Below are positions 1 to 7,697 of a DNA stretch of 64,000 bases, piece by piece. Each line of letters starts with the position of its first letter. The first letter of the stretch is position 1. A program made the translations under genes and the position numbers. Source of the DNA: Marinomonas piezotolerans. Lineage in GTDB: Bacteria; Pseudomonadota; Gammaproteobacteria; Pseudomonadales; Marinomonadaceae. Below the pieces are notes generated by a model. The model had not been told where the DNA came from. It made no database searches and saw only the letters and a program-made list of their open reading frames with translations. Where the stretch lies: assembly GCF_003362755.1 (NCBI RefSeq), contig NZ_QKRA01000003.1, positions 496,001 to 560,000 on the forward strand, written 5' to 3'.

Positions 1-765
1 ATGAAACGTCGAGTGGGTGAAAAGGTTCGTGATAAAGTGACCCCTTTGCAACGCTTGAATGCTGCAACAGTTGATCAATTTGTTACCCATGACCAGCGTC
101 TAACACGTCTGCTTGAGTATATGTGCTCTCGCGCATTTACGGACGGTAAGATTACTCTAACTTACAAAGATGATCGTCAAGCTTTGGTTGATTTCGGCCG
201 TGATGCATCTCTAACGGTTGTTCTTGATGACTCTGCTGGTAACGAGTTCTGGAGTAACGAAAACACCAAAATCGTCGATCAGATCGATACGCATATGAAG
301 CGCATGTCTGATGCAAAAGGCGGTGTGGCGGCAACCGATATGGTGATGCCTTTGGATGTGTGGCAACACTTCAAAAACAACGCCCAAGTCAAGGACACCC
401 TTAACACTGATCTAGCAGGTCAGACTGGAGCCCTTGAGCGTGGGGTCACCATGCCAGATGGTATCGAGCTAAAAGGCACGCTTGGCAACAATCTGCGCGT
501 ATGGGTGGATACTCGTACTGTTTCAATCAAAGGTGTGCAAACTGCGTTGCAACAAGCTAAGAAAGTCACCTTCTTGTCAGATGCCGTTGAAGCAACTCAG
601 TACTTTGGGGCCATTCTTGATGTTGAGGCTATGCTTGCCATGCGCATGTACTCGAAGCACTGGAATGAAAATAGCCCGTCAGTTCGTGTGGCTGAGTCTC
701 AATCAGCCCCGCTGGTTGCACCAGGCAATCCAAACGCTACATCCAGCATGACGGTTTTGGCGTAA
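1..765 (+). CDS. Phage major capsid protein, lambda E family (5' end cut by window)
   Basis: Forms the icosahedral head shell. The 254 visible residues align by eye with the C-terminal three quarters of lambda gpE (about 341 residues). Shared features are a region like YTMTGEAF...VDMGR and the C-terminal pattern Y-x-K-x-W followed by an x-QSAPL block. The gene almost certainly starts before the window, so the ATG at position 1 is only an internal methionine. The next gene begins 74 bases downstream, as in a head operon. The family call is from remembered family features, not a search. Confidence 0.75.
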   Translation: MKRRVGEKVRDKVTPLQRLNAATVDQFVTHDQRLTRLLEYMCSRAFTDGKITLTYKDDRQALVDFGRDASLTVVLDDSAGNEFWSNENTKIVDQIDTHMKRMSDAKGGVAATDMVMPLDVWQHFKNNAQVKDTLNTDLAGQTGALERGVTMPDGIELKGTLGNNLRVWVDTRTVSIKGVQTALQQAKKVTFLSDAVEATQYFGAILDVEAMLAMRMYSKHWNENSPSVRVAESQSAPLVAPGNPNATSSMTVLA

Positions 766-839
766 GCCTAGCGTCTTAATCATAACCACTTAAAGCGGTA
801 CCAGTTCACACTGGCGCCGCTTTTTATTGGGGAAATATC

Positions 840-1292
840 ATGACTCAAGCTCAAAAAACAAAGGCTGCAGAAGCCAAAGCAGCGGAAGAAGCCAAAGCAG
901 CGGAAGAAGCCAAAGCAGCGGAAGAAGCCAAAGCAGCGGAAGCAGCGGAAGAGGCCAAAGCGGCGGAAGCAGCGGAAGAGGCCAAAGCGGCGGAAGAAGC
1001 CAAAGCAGCGGAAGCAGCGGAAGCAGCGGAAGAGGCCAAAGCGGCGGAAGCAGCGGAAGAGGCCAAAGCGGCGGAAGCAGCGGAAGAGGCCAAAGCAGCG
1101 GAAGAAGCCAAAGCAGCGGAAGAAGCCAAAGCAGCGGAAGAGGCCAAAGCAGCGGATGCAGCGAAGACCTCTGGTTTGGATATGATCGCGATCAATACGA
1201 TCGGAAACCACAAGCCCGGAGACAAATTCAAGGCCAAAGATAAGGCGGCATTTGATCGTTTTATCTCTTTAGGCGCCGCGAAAAAGGCGTAA
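840..1292 (+). CDS. Phage head-region protein with long KAAEEA repeat helix
   Basis: 150 residues lying between the capsid gene and a head-tail gene. Residues about 8-108 are built almost only from Ala, Glu and Lys in units such as AKAAEE and AAE, which predicts one long charged helix or coiled coil. The last 40 residues are ordinary sequence (SGLDMIAINTIG..., ending ISLGAAKKA) and resemble the small folded domain seen in short phage head-operon proteins. At DNA level the repeat is a run of 9- and 18-base units with few synonymous differences, so length change by slippage is likely and would keep the frame. ATG at 840 follows GGGGAAA. Function unknown; a structural or head-decoration role is only a guess from position. 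Confidence 0.6.
   Translation: MTQAQKTKAAEAKAAEEAKAAEEAKAAEEAKAAEAAEEAKAAEAAEEAKAAEEAKAAEAAEAAEEAKAAEAAEEAKAAEAAEEAKAAEEAKAAEEAKAAEEAKAADAAKTSGLDMIAINTIGNHKPGDKFKAKDKAAFDRFISLGAAKKA
865..1165 (+). repeat. In-frame imperfect tandem repeat, units of 9 and 18 bases
   Basis: About 300 bases made of variants of gccaaagcagcggaagaa and the shorter gcggaagca unit. It leaves the overlapping frames on both strands open over most of its length, which is why several spurious reading frames appear here. All unit lengths are multiples of three. Confidence 0.9.
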
Positions 1293-1295
1293 ACC

Positions 1296-1577
1296 ATGAA
1301 AAAAGTCGAGCTATTTCGGGTCATGGCGGAAAACCTAGGTGAACCGGCTTTTCACGAAAGCGCCCCAGAGACAGAGCTTCAAGTGCGTTTCAAAAATGAC
1401 TTTCTGGATGGCGGCGACTTCGTTGGAGAAGGCAATGTGCTGACCGTTGCGGATGAGGACATTCCGCCAAACCCGATTGGCTCGATGATTACTGTAGGCG
1501 GTCAATCCTACTACATCCGTCAGCCTGTCGGTGGCGGCGCGGGCGTCACCAAGTATCAAGTTGAAAAGGTCGCGTGA
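1296..1577 (+). CDS. Probable phage head-tail joining/head completion protein
   Basis: 93 residues, located where lambda has FII and related head-completion genes: after the capsid and just before the tail terminator. The sequence is compact and beta-rich by eye (pattern DGGDFVGEGNVLTV...GSMITVGGQSYYIRQPV), compatible with the small barrel of these proteins, including the ending in which a ligand-like YYIRQP segment follows a Gly-rich turn. Its stop overlaps the next start (TGATG at 1575-1579), indicating translational coupling. No catalytic motif is expected. The family is inferred from position and size rather than clear sequence identity. Confidence 0.5.
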   Translation: MKKVELFRVMAENLGEPAFHESAPETELQVRFKNDFLDGGDFVGEGNVLTVADEDIPPNPIGSMITVGGQSYYIRQPVGGGAGVTKYQVEKVA

Positions 1578-1987
1578 TGCATAAGATCGAAACCATATTA
1601 GAAGCCATCAAAACGGCCCTTTCAGCAGACCTAGCGCCCACGCTTGTTGAACGTTCGCCCGTTTATAAATCTGATAAACCACGAGTCTTGATTCGCCAAG
1701 GCTCTGAAAATACAGAGTCCGAGGCTTTTTTTACCGATGCCTCGTTTGAGCTGATTATAGGTCAAATCGTATTAGCGCAGTCGGATCAACTGGAAAGCAA
1801 AGCGAATGAACAGCGAGCAGTGGTTCATAAATGCTTGATGTCATTGCAGGGCATAGTACCAGGCATGATGGAGATCAGCGCTCAGCGAGTCGAAGACGCC
1901 AATATCAACAGCGAAGCGCCCGCGCTGAGCCGTGATCTTATCTATCTCGTCCGTTATCGCTACAACACGAAGGACCCAAGTTTATGA
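1577..1987 (+). CDS. Phage tail terminator-like protein (lambda U position)
   Basis: 136 residues from the ATG at 1577, which overlaps the upstream stop by one base; a GTG three bases earlier is also possible. Size, position before the tail tube gene and the mixed alpha/beta pattern (N-terminal helix HKIETILEAIKTALS, then strands PRVLIRQG and FELIIGQIVLA) suit a tail terminator, the ring that ends tail-tube polymerisation and docks the tail to the head. The stop TGA overlaps the next small ORF (ATGA at 1984-1987). Confidence 0.5.
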   Translation: MHKIETILEAIKTALSADLAPTLVERSPVYKSDKPRVLIRQGSENTESEAFFTDASFELIIGQIVLAQSDQLESKANEQRAVVHKCLMSLQGIVPGMMEISAQRVEDANINSEAPALSRDLIYLVRYRYNTKDPSL

Positions 1988-2112
1988 CTAAGAAAACCAA
2001 GCAGCCGCCAAAAATGACGCATAAACCGCGTAGCGGCGGCACCGTCACCAAGCCAAAACCAACCCAACCAACACAAAGCGAGGCGGTAGTCGATGAAACT
2101 AACAAAGCGTAG
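1984..2112 (+). CDS. Small Lys/Pro-rich phage protein, 42 residues
   Basis: A short open frame starting ATG at 1984, overlapping the previous stop (ATGA), and ending TAG at 2110-2112, which lies 20 bases inside the following tail tube gene. Residues 4-31 are rich in Lys, Pro, Thr and Gln and should be disordered. Overlap at both ends argues that it is translated as part of the tail operon. I do not recognise the family. It may be a short accessory or simply a coupling ORF that delivers ribosomes to the tail tube gene. Confidence 0.5.
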   Translation: MTKKTKQPPKMTHKPRSGGTVTKPKPTQPTQSEAVVDETNKA

Positions 2113-3025
2113 TGTGATCGCCCTTGGCATCGAACCAACACAAGGCACAGAAACTGTGCTGTCGGAAGCCACTCATGCAAAACTGGTAGAAGACCTGAAA
2201 TGGTCGCCAGCCAACGAGCGTATGGCAGAGCGCAAGCCGACCAGAGCAACCTTTGGCGAGCTGAAGAAGATCTATGCAGGTCATCTAATCGAAGTGTCAT
2301 TTAGCATGGAGATCAAAGGCTCAGGCGTAGCGGGTACCGCTCCAGAAATTGGCGATTGTCTAAAAGCCTGTGGATTGTCTGAAACGATCACAGCCGACAC
2401 ATCTGTTGAGTATCAGCCAGCCACCACAGGCCAACAATCCGCAACGATTTACGTCTGGGAAGATGGCGACTTAATCAAGCTGGTTGGTTGTATGGGCAAG
2501 GTGACGTTTGACTTCAGCACGGGCGCGATCGGCAAAGCGTCATTCACGTTTACAGGCCACCAAAAGGGCAATATCGCGGCAACATCGCTGCCCACGCCTT
2601 CTTACAGCTCCATGGTACCAGTGCCATTGATTGGCGTTGCGTTTTCGCTCGGCGGCACGGTTGATGTGTCTAAATTGTCCATAGATTTAGGCATCCAAGT
2701 GACCACGCCAGACAGCATGACCAGCGCAGACGGCTATGGCGATGTCTTCATCGCTGATCGCAATGTCACAGGCTCCATTGACCCGTTGGCTAAGACCGCT
2801 GATGCCAAAGACTATCTTGTCGATTGGAAGGGTGGCACCGAGTCCGCATTGACGACAGGCGGCATTGGTACGCAAGCAGGCAATATTTACACGGTTTCAA
2901 TGCCAAAAGTGTACAACGCCTCAGCGCCGAAAGCAGGTGATCGTAACGGTCAAGTCAGCCGAGATCTAAGCCTACATGCATTACCGACAAACGGTGATGA
3001 TGAATTTTCTATTACATTCACGTAG
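2093..3025 (+). CDS. Phage major tail tube protein
   Basis: 310 residues, between the tail terminator and the tail assembly chaperone, the standard place for the tube protein that polymerises into the siphophage tail. The sequence is beta-rich with Gly/Ser/Thr turns. It carries stretches typical of this group (TFGELKKIYAGHLIEVSFSM near the N terminus; a CMGKVTFDFSTGAIGKASFTFTG-like core, positions about 143-165; and a final EFSITFT strand). At 310 residues it is longer than minimal tubes, leaving room for an extra surface domain. Start ATG 2093 overlaps the small upstream ORF. The call rests on order plus fold pattern. Confidence 0.7.
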   Translation: MKLTKRSVIALGIEPTQGTETVLSEATHAKLVEDLKWSPANERMAERKPTRATFGELKKIYAGHLIEVSFSMEIKGSGVAGTAPEIGDCLKACGLSETITADTSVEYQPATTGQQSATIYVWEDGDLIKLVGCMGKVTFDFSTGAIGKASFTFTGHQKGNIAATSLPTPSYSSMVPVPLIGVAFSLGGTVDVSKLSIDLGIQVTTPDSMTSADGYGDVFIADRNVTGSIDPLAKTADAKDYLVDWKGGTESALTTGGIGTQAGNIYTVSMPKVYNASAPKAGDRNGQVSRDLSLHALPTNGDDEFSITFT

Positions 3026-3033
3026 AGGCACAC

Positions 3034-3483
3034 ATGGTAACTATCAACCCAGACAGCAAACTGGTCCCCACGTGGTACCAATCCAAGCTGGATAAAAATG
3101 ATCCTATTGAGTGGCTGTTGAAGCCGCTCACTGGCATGGAATTCATGCAAGTGCAAAGCGGCGCTCGCATGACAGAAGAAGGTGGCATTGTTTACTCTGC
3201 TCAAGCTCAACGAGACGCCATGCGCTTCGCGATACGCGACTGGAAAGGCGTTCAGCACGAGCAAACAAGTGAGCCGATTGAATACAGCTATTATCTACTC
3301 GAAACACTGCCAAGCCAGTATCTCATCGAAGTATTTCGAGAGATCGCAGACCGAGCAATGTTGCGTGAGTACGAACGAAAAAACTCCTCATCGCAGTCGC
3401 AGTCTACAGCAACGCAGAGCAATTCAACTGCGGCAGCTGTGTCTGGGGCCGGCACTGCGATCGGAGCAACCCAGCCCCAATAA
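3034..3483 (+). CDS. Phage tail assembly chaperone G (0-frame product)
   Basis: 149 residues, preceded by AGAGG at good spacing. It sits between tail tube and tape measure, where lambda encodes G and the frameshifted GT; these proteins bind the tape measure and guide tube assembly and are absent from the virion. Residues 1-115 are folded-looking (EWLLKPLTGMEFMQV, YYLLETLPSQYLIEVFREI). After codon 117 the 0-frame becomes a Ser/Gln/Thr/Ala-rich tail of low complexity, as expected for the short product. The slippery site at 3378-3384 lies at codons 115-117. Confidence 0.8.
   Translation: MVTINPDSKLVPTWYQSKLDKNDPIEWLLKPLTGMEFMQVQSGARMTEEGGIVYSAQAQRDAMRFAIRDWKGVQHEQTSEPIEYSYYLLETLPSQYLIEVFREIADRAMLREYERKNSSSQSQSTATQSNSTAAAVSGAGTAIGATQPQ
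3378..3384 (+). promoter_or_regulatory. -1 programmed ribosomal frameshift site A AAA AAC
   Basis: In the G frame the codons are cgA AAA AAC, the classic slippery heptamer. Slipping back one base opens a frame that runs without a stop to TAA at 3681-3683. This matches the G/GT arrangement of siphophages. I did not identify a firm downstream stimulatory structure. Confidence 0.85.
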
Positions 3484-3683
3484 AACAATGGAGCATAGAA
3501 GGCGTAATCGAATCTGATATTTGCCTAAAGCCCATGATATCCGAGCCATCAAGCGAGTTGATTGGTTTGTATAAACATTTTAAAGACAATCGCAACCCGC
3601 TCAGCGGTGGTTTGCTTGATCAGCCACAAGCGTTTTTGAATGCGATGAACGTAATAGAAGAGGCTTTGAGCAACGATGAGTAA
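3384..3683 (+). CDS. T portion of the GT tail assembly chaperone (made by -1 frameshift)
   Basis: This frame has no good start of its own. Read after the slip at 3378-3384 it adds 99 codons (LLIAVAVYSN... to ...IEEALSNDE), giving a GT fusion of about 216 residues. The added part contains the folded-looking segment IKQWSIEGVI...SSELIGLYKHF. In lambda the T domain recruits the tail tube protein while G binds the tape measure. Its stop overlaps the tape measure start (ATG 3676), as expected for this operon. Confidence 0.75.
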   Translation, partial: LLIAVAVYSNAEQFNCGSCVWGRHCDRSNPAPIKQWSIEGVIESDICLKPMISEPSSELIGLYKHFKDNRNPLSGGLLDQPQAFLNAMNVIEEALSNDE

Positions 3684-6600
3684 TACACGCCACGAGTTCG
3701 TATTGACAGCTAGCGATCGCACGAAAGCTGCGTTCGCTTCGGCTGTCTCCTCTGTCAATCATTTGCGTCAATCTGCGCTCACAGCAAGCAATCTCATTTC
3801 AACAGCGCTTGGCGGCGTCGGTGTCGTGGCGTTCACGACAGAAATGGCAGATATGGGCGAAAACGCGCTATTAGCGTCAGATCGCCTGAATACCACAACC
3901 GAACAAATCACCTCTCTGCAGTACGCAGCGAGTAAGTTTGGTGTAGATGGCGAGTCCATGAACGGCATATTGCAAGACATGTCAGTTCGTATCCAAGAGT
4001 TTGCAACCATTGGTACAGGTGAAGGCGCCGACTTCTTTGAAACACTCAGCCTCGATGCTAAAGAATTCGCAAATTTAGAGCCTGATCAGCTCCTATATCG
4101 AGTAGCCCAAGAGCTAGAAAACGTAAGTGACGCCAGTGCACGTGTATACCTAGATCAACTGGGTGGAGATAACCTAGTTTCGTTATTGCCTGCGTTGCGT
4201 AACGGGGCCGCGGGCCTCAAAGAGTTACAGCAAGAGGCATACGATACCAACAAAGTTCTGTCGCAAATTGATGCGGTTCGGCTGGGCAACATTGCCAACG
4301 AAATCAACATCATGAAAAACTCAAGCAAAGCCCTATCTTTGCAGCTCGCGGCAGAGTTTGAGCCAGCGGTAAAGGCGATCGGCGCCCGGTTTAAGGAGTT
4401 CGCTAGCGATGAAAACGCTGTGTCAGATACGTTGGATAAATTGGCGATCGGCGGCACTCTGGTAGCCAGCGTCTACGGTGGGCGTATGGTTAGTTCGTTG
4501 GTCGCATCAACCCAAGCGAAATACGCCGATATGATCGCGGCACGTCAAAGCGCCGCCGCAACATTGGCTGAAGCCGAAGCGGGCCTTGCCAATGCGCAGC
4601 AAAAACTAACGATGGAAATGCAAGCTCATGAAGTGAGTATTGTAGAGAAACGTAAAGAAGCCGCCGCGAGCGAGTTGGCCGCCAAAGCCGATCTTGATCG
4701 TCTAAAAGCGTCGCGGGCTGCCGCAGTGCAAGATGTTGCCAGTGCGGAACAGGCTAAAGCCTATGCAGCTCAGCTTACGCACAGCAAACAGAGAGCCGAG
4801 AAGCTTAAAGAGGCTGAGGCTAATCTAGTCGCAACTAAGAAGACTTTGGCAGCGACAACCAAGCAGGTTGAACGTGCAGAGCAAGCGCATACAGCGGTCG
4901 TTACGAGAAACGCGGCCTCAATTCAGGCGGCCACCGATAACACAAAAGCTCTAGATCGAGCGAAACGAAATGTTGAGAAGTCCACTAAAAGCCTGACTAA
5001 GGCGCAGTCCCTCTACAACAGCACCGTCAAAGCAGGAACCGTTGCAACGCGAGGCCTAGGGGCTGCGATGTCATTCCTTGGTGGTCCGATTGGACTGTTA
5101 ACAATGGGCGTCTCTACTATTGCCATGCTGTCCCTGACATCGGGTGAAGCGGCGGGCAATATGAATGCCCTCAATATGAGTGCAGATGAGCTGGGAGAAA
5201 CGTTTAAAACCAGCGGGACAAGCGATCTTGAAGCAATGCTTCAATCAGTGCGTGGTGAACTCGCGGCAACATCAGCAGCTATAGAAGACTACGACAATCG
5301 CAAGGTTGTTGAAGGCTCCATGGCAATGGTGCGAGATCTAGAAAAGTTAGCACAGAAGCAAAATGCGGAACGCCTCACTCAGCAAAGTGAATTGGCTGAA
5401 AAAGAGGCGCTGATTACGTCAGAGCTTGAGCGTAGAAAGTCTATTGAGGCTTCACAGCAAGCAGAAATCCGTAAGCAGATCCTGAAACAAGAGCAGCTCG
5501 CAAATTTAGAGACGATTCGCACCTCAGCGCAATCAGCAGAGCAACTACAGAATGATGCTCATGAAAAGAACATGGAGACCATTCAAGCAGCGCTGGCCAG
5601 CAACGAAATAGATTTTAAGGAAGCGGAGCGACTAAGAGAGTCAGAAACCAATCGGCATGAGCTCGCGAAGAATGCTGCAACATACGCAGCACTTCAAAAG
5701 CGTCAATCCATGTTTGCGGATCAGTACACGAAAGAGGAGCAGCTTCGCGTCGAGCATGAGCAACGCATCATACAGTACATGCAGGACAGCGGTATTAATG
5801 ATCGTGATGACCAGCGTGTACAAGATTTTGCGGCGCAGTCGTTTGCAGAGAAAGAGAAAGCGTACAAAGACTACAAAGAGGAGATCCTTGATCACTATCG
5901 TGACCTAAACCGCTCTGCAGTAGAGATAGAACAAGATCGACTCACGGAAGAGTTGGTCCAGCTTAAGAAGTACCAGGCTGATGGCGTACTTTCTACCAAT
6001 GAGTACAACGATGCAGTAAAAGCAGCCACAGAGAAATCGGAGAAAGCGCAAACTGACCTTTCTAAACGAGAGTGGCGTGAGCGCCTTCATTCTTATGATG
6101 AGTTCTCTAACCTGTTTGTAGATATGCAAGACAGCTCTAGCCGCGAACTAGCCGCAATTGGTAAAGCTGCCGCCTTGTATAACATCGGTGTGCGTACTGC
6201 TGAAGGTGTCATGACGGCATGGGCAACATCAATGCAGTTAGGCCCTATAGTTGGCCCAATCGTGGGCTCAACCTTGTCAGCGGCGTTAATCGGTTATGGG
6301 CTTGAACAAGCCGGGCGAGTAAACAGTCAGACTTACCATACTGGTGGTATCGCTGGTTATGACTCTGATAATTACTCACAGCAGCTCGCTCAAAACGAAG
6401 TGCCAACGATACTGCTTCGAGGAGAGGAAGTCCTTACCGAGCAGGATCCGCGACACCGAAACAACCTACAGCTGTCTCGTGAAAGATCGACCTCTCAAAC
6501 CGAAGGCGCAGTAACCAACACGGTGAGCGTTGGGGATATCTACGTCACCGTACCTGAGGCGAACTCATCAGCTGACCAAATAGCCCAGACGATTGGTGAA

Positions 6601-6717
6601 AACATCGGCAACATGGTGCTAGGGGTCATTAATACCCGACAAGGCCAAAAGGCCGTGTACTCAGGTGTTGGTGCAGAGGCGCGAAGGAATGGCGGGAAAA
6701 TTAAGGGCGTTAGTTAA
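3676..6717 (+). CDS. Phage tail tape measure protein
   Basis: 1013 residues; fixes tail length and is ejected with the DNA. The N terminus (RTKAAFASAVSSVNHLRQ) and the repeated long Ala/Glu/Lys coiled coil (about residues 290-450 and 580-830) are typical. A hydrophobic Gly-rich segment about residues 455-490 (GAAMSFLGGPIGLLTMGVST) and another near 855-880 (AWATSMQLGPIVGPIVGS) are the usual membrane-active stretches. At the common rule of about 0.15 nm per residue it would specify a tail near 150 nm (inference). The start overlaps the end of the T frame. The stop at 6715-6717 overlaps the stop of the antisense toxin gene, so the accessory cassette was joined exactly at the end of this gene. 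Confidence 0.9.
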   Translation: MSNTRHEFVLTASDRTKAAFASAVSSVNHLRQSALTASNLISTALGGVGVVAFTTEMADMGENALLASDRLNTTTEQITSLQYAASKFGVDGESMNGILQDMSVRIQEFATIGTGEGADFFETLSLDAKEFANLEPDQLLYRVAQELENVSDASARVYLDQLGGDNLVSLLPALRNGAAGLKELQQEAYDTNKVLSQIDAVRLGNIANEINIMKNSSKALSLQLAAEFEPAVKAIGARFKEFASDENAVSDTLDKLAIGGTLVASVYGGRMVSSLVASTQAKYADMIAARQSAAATLAEAEAGLANAQQKLTMEMQAHEVSIVEKRKEAAASELAAKADLDRLKASRAAAVQDVASAEQAKAYAAQLTHSKQRAEKLKEAEANLVATKKTLAATTKQVERAEQAHTAVVTRNAASIQAATDNTKALDRAKRNVEKSTKSLTKAQSLYNSTVKAGTVATRGLGAAMSFLGGPIGLLTMGVSTIAMLSLTSGEAAGNMNALNMSADELGETFKTSGTSDLEAMLQSVRGELAATSAAIEDYDNRKVVEGSMAMVRDLEKLAQKQNAERLTQQSELAEKEALITSELERRKSIEASQQAEIRKQILKQEQLANLETIRTSAQSAEQLQNDAHEKNMETIQAALASNEIDFKEAERLRESETNRHELAKNAATYAALQKRQSMFADQYTKEEQLRVEHEQRIIQYMQDSGINDRDDQRVQDFAAQSFAEKEKAYKDYKEEILDHYRDLNRSAVEIEQDRLTEELVQLKKYQADGVLSTNEYNDAVKAATEKSEKAQTDLSKREWRERLHSYDEFSNLFVDMQDSSSRELAAIGKAAALYNIGVRTAEGVMTAWATSMQLGPIVGPIVGSTLSAALIGYGLEQAGRVNSQTYHTGGIAGYDSDNYSQQLAQNEVPTILLRGEEVLTEQDPRHRNNLQLSRERSTSQTEGAVTNTVSVGDIYVTVPEANSSADQIAQTIGENIGNMVLGVINTRQGQKAVYSGVGAEARRNGGKIKGVS

Positions 6718-7112
6718 TTTTCTAACCTAAAACTTTCTGCGATTTGTCCTACTGCTTCCATTAATTCATTGCTTTCCTGCTGATCATGGGCGGGAGGTTC
6801 CAAGACAGCTATGAGTAAGTAGCTGTCTGAGTCAAAGAAGCCGGGGCAGTAAAGTAAGGCCTTATCGCTTTTTCGTTCATACTGAGCTCTAATTTTAGGC
6901 CATTTCCTAAAATGAATAGGTAGGTGTGCAAGGTGGATATGGTGAACTTCTTCTTGCAGGCAAATTAATGGATAACGATTATCACCGTCCCGACCAAAGT
7001 CATCAGGAGGTATACCAGTTTCCTTGTATAAAGCGAACTTCTCGGTAAGAAGATTAGCGTCTGGGTGGCTGTTTAGGAGGTCACTTAAATAGACTTTAAC
7101 TTTCCTTGTCAT
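6714..7112 (-). CDS. YafO-like mRNA interferase toxin
   Basis: 132 residues, the same length as E. coli YafO and similar over most of it: a helix with FALYKETGIPPDDFGRD (YafO has a FISYKRDGVLPDIFGRD-type segment), PLI near residue 48, HIHLA near 58, ALLYCPGFFD, and LLIAVLEPPAH near the C terminus followed by a final FRLEN. YafO cuts translated mRNA in association with the ribosome. The gene lies antisense to the tail operon, eight bases after the short gene that is probably its antitoxin, in a two-gene leftward operon. It has a weak ribosome binding site, which suggests coupling to the upstream gene. A diverged relative occupies the same place in the second module (19094-19600). Confidence 0.75.
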   Translation of the reverse strand: MTRKVKVYLSDLLNSHPDANLLTEKFALYKETGIPPDDFGRDGDNRYPLICLQEEVHHIHLAHLPIHFRKWPKIRAQYERKSDKALLYCPGFFDSDSYLLIAVLEPPAHDQQESNELMEAVGQIAESFRLEN

Positions 7113-7120
7113 CTGATTTT

Positions 7121-7318
7121 CTAAATGACTCTAGTCCAGCCAGGTGTTGTTCCATCCTGAATAGCTTTTTCAAGGCCTTCACGAGATAGTTTTTCTAGAC
7201 CATCAACATCTAAATGGCGAGTCTGCTTTTTAGCCGCAACGAGACTTTCTCTTAATGTCTTGCGCTTTGGCTGTTGTTTATTGCTGACGTTTGCACGTTC
7301 AAGGGTTGCGGTACTCAT
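7121..7318 (-). CDS. Putative antitoxin partner of the YafO-like toxin (family not recognised)
   Basis: 65 residues from the ATG at 7318, chosen because GGTGAT lies at good spacing; an in-frame ATG at 7330 would add four residues. It is not like YafN (no Phd/YefM fold signature). The N-terminal half is basic (KQQPKRKTLRESLVAAKK) and the C-terminal half forms helix-like DVDGLEKLSREGLEKAI. It precedes the toxin gene in the same operon, the usual antitoxin position, and two direct repeats sit immediately upstream. The equivalent gene in module 2 has a similar start (MSATTF) but otherwise little similarity. The antitoxin role is inferred from position. Confidence 0.55.
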   Translation of the reverse strand: MSTATLERANVSNKQQPKRKTLRESLVAAKKQTRHLDVDGLEKLSREGLEKAIQDGTTPGWTRVI

Positions 7319-7330
7319 ATGTATCACCAT

Positions 7331-7365
7331 TAGTATTGCGTTAGTGAGTTTTTAGTATTGCATTA
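7331..7365. promoter_or_regulatory. Candidate operator: 13-base direct repeat upstream of the leftward toxin operon
   Basis: TAGTATTGCGTTA at 7331-7343 and TAGTATTGCATTA at 7353-7365 match at 12 of 13 positions and are spaced 22 bases apart, close to two helical turns. They lie directly in front of the putative antitoxin gene, where toxin-antitoxin operators are normally found. The binding protein is unknown. Confidence 0.45.
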
Positions 7366-7399
7366 ACTCGATTGGGGCGCAAATCTACCAGAAGGTTAA

Positions 7400-7420
7400 A
7401 TTGTGATCAATTGAAACAAT
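7400..7420. promoter_or_regulatory. Conserved imperfect palindrome upstream of the RNA leader (possible operator)
   Basis: ATTGT and ACAAT half sites flank TCAATTGA at the centre. The same element occurs in copy B with one change (TCAACTGA, near 19946-19966). It lies between the divergent toxin operon and the leader, where a repressor for the rightward promoter could bind. I could not assign clear -35/-10 boxes. Confidence 0.3.
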
Positions 7421-7467
7421 GTGAAAAGAATGAAAAGCGTGTTTGCAATCTCTGATTTCCTGATCTA

Positions 7468-7694
7468 CTATCCGTTTTGAGGACTCAAAACCTCTTACAA
7501 GCGGATAGAAGCCAACCCCGTCAGTGTTGGATTTTTTGTGCCTGAAATTTATCCGGCGCAAGGATTCTCCTGTTAAGTCGGGAGGGCGACAGCCATACAA
7601 CACCTTAGGGGAAAACTGTCCGCGGTCTCTTGTAGCCGTTTTGAGCCTCCTGACACCTATCAGCAAATAGGTTAACTCAAAAAAATACAAGGGG
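7468..7694 (+). ncRNA. C4-type antisense/immunity RNA leader, copy A
   Basis: A structured leader directly upstream of a short ORF and an antirepressor gene, the arrangement of c4-icd-ant in phages P1 and P7, where C4 RNA blocks translation of the operon. Visible hairpins: CTATCCG/CGGATAG (7468-7474 with 7502-7508), CCAAC/GTTGG (7512-7530), TGTGCC/GGCGCA (7537-7560), GACAG/CTGTC (7588-7592 with 7616-7620) with a CCTTAGG tip, and ACCTAT/ATAGGT (7655-7660 with 7667-7672). The core CTTGTA-n3-GTTTTGAG (7629-7645) can pair with CTCAAAAC...TACAAG (7484-7501) or with CTCAAAA...TACAAG (7676-7691); the latter overlaps the AAGGGG ribosome binding site. Three of these hairpins and the core pairing are supported by compensatory changes in copy B. 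The C4 name is by analogy; ends of the mature RNA are not determined. Confidence 0.8.
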
Positions 7695-7697
7695 ATC

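Noticed and set aside
780..1324. Several long reading frames on both strands over the repeat at 865-1165
   Set aside because: They arise because the AKAAEE repeat lacks stops in other frames; only the frame 840-1292 has a good start signal and a normal C-terminal part.
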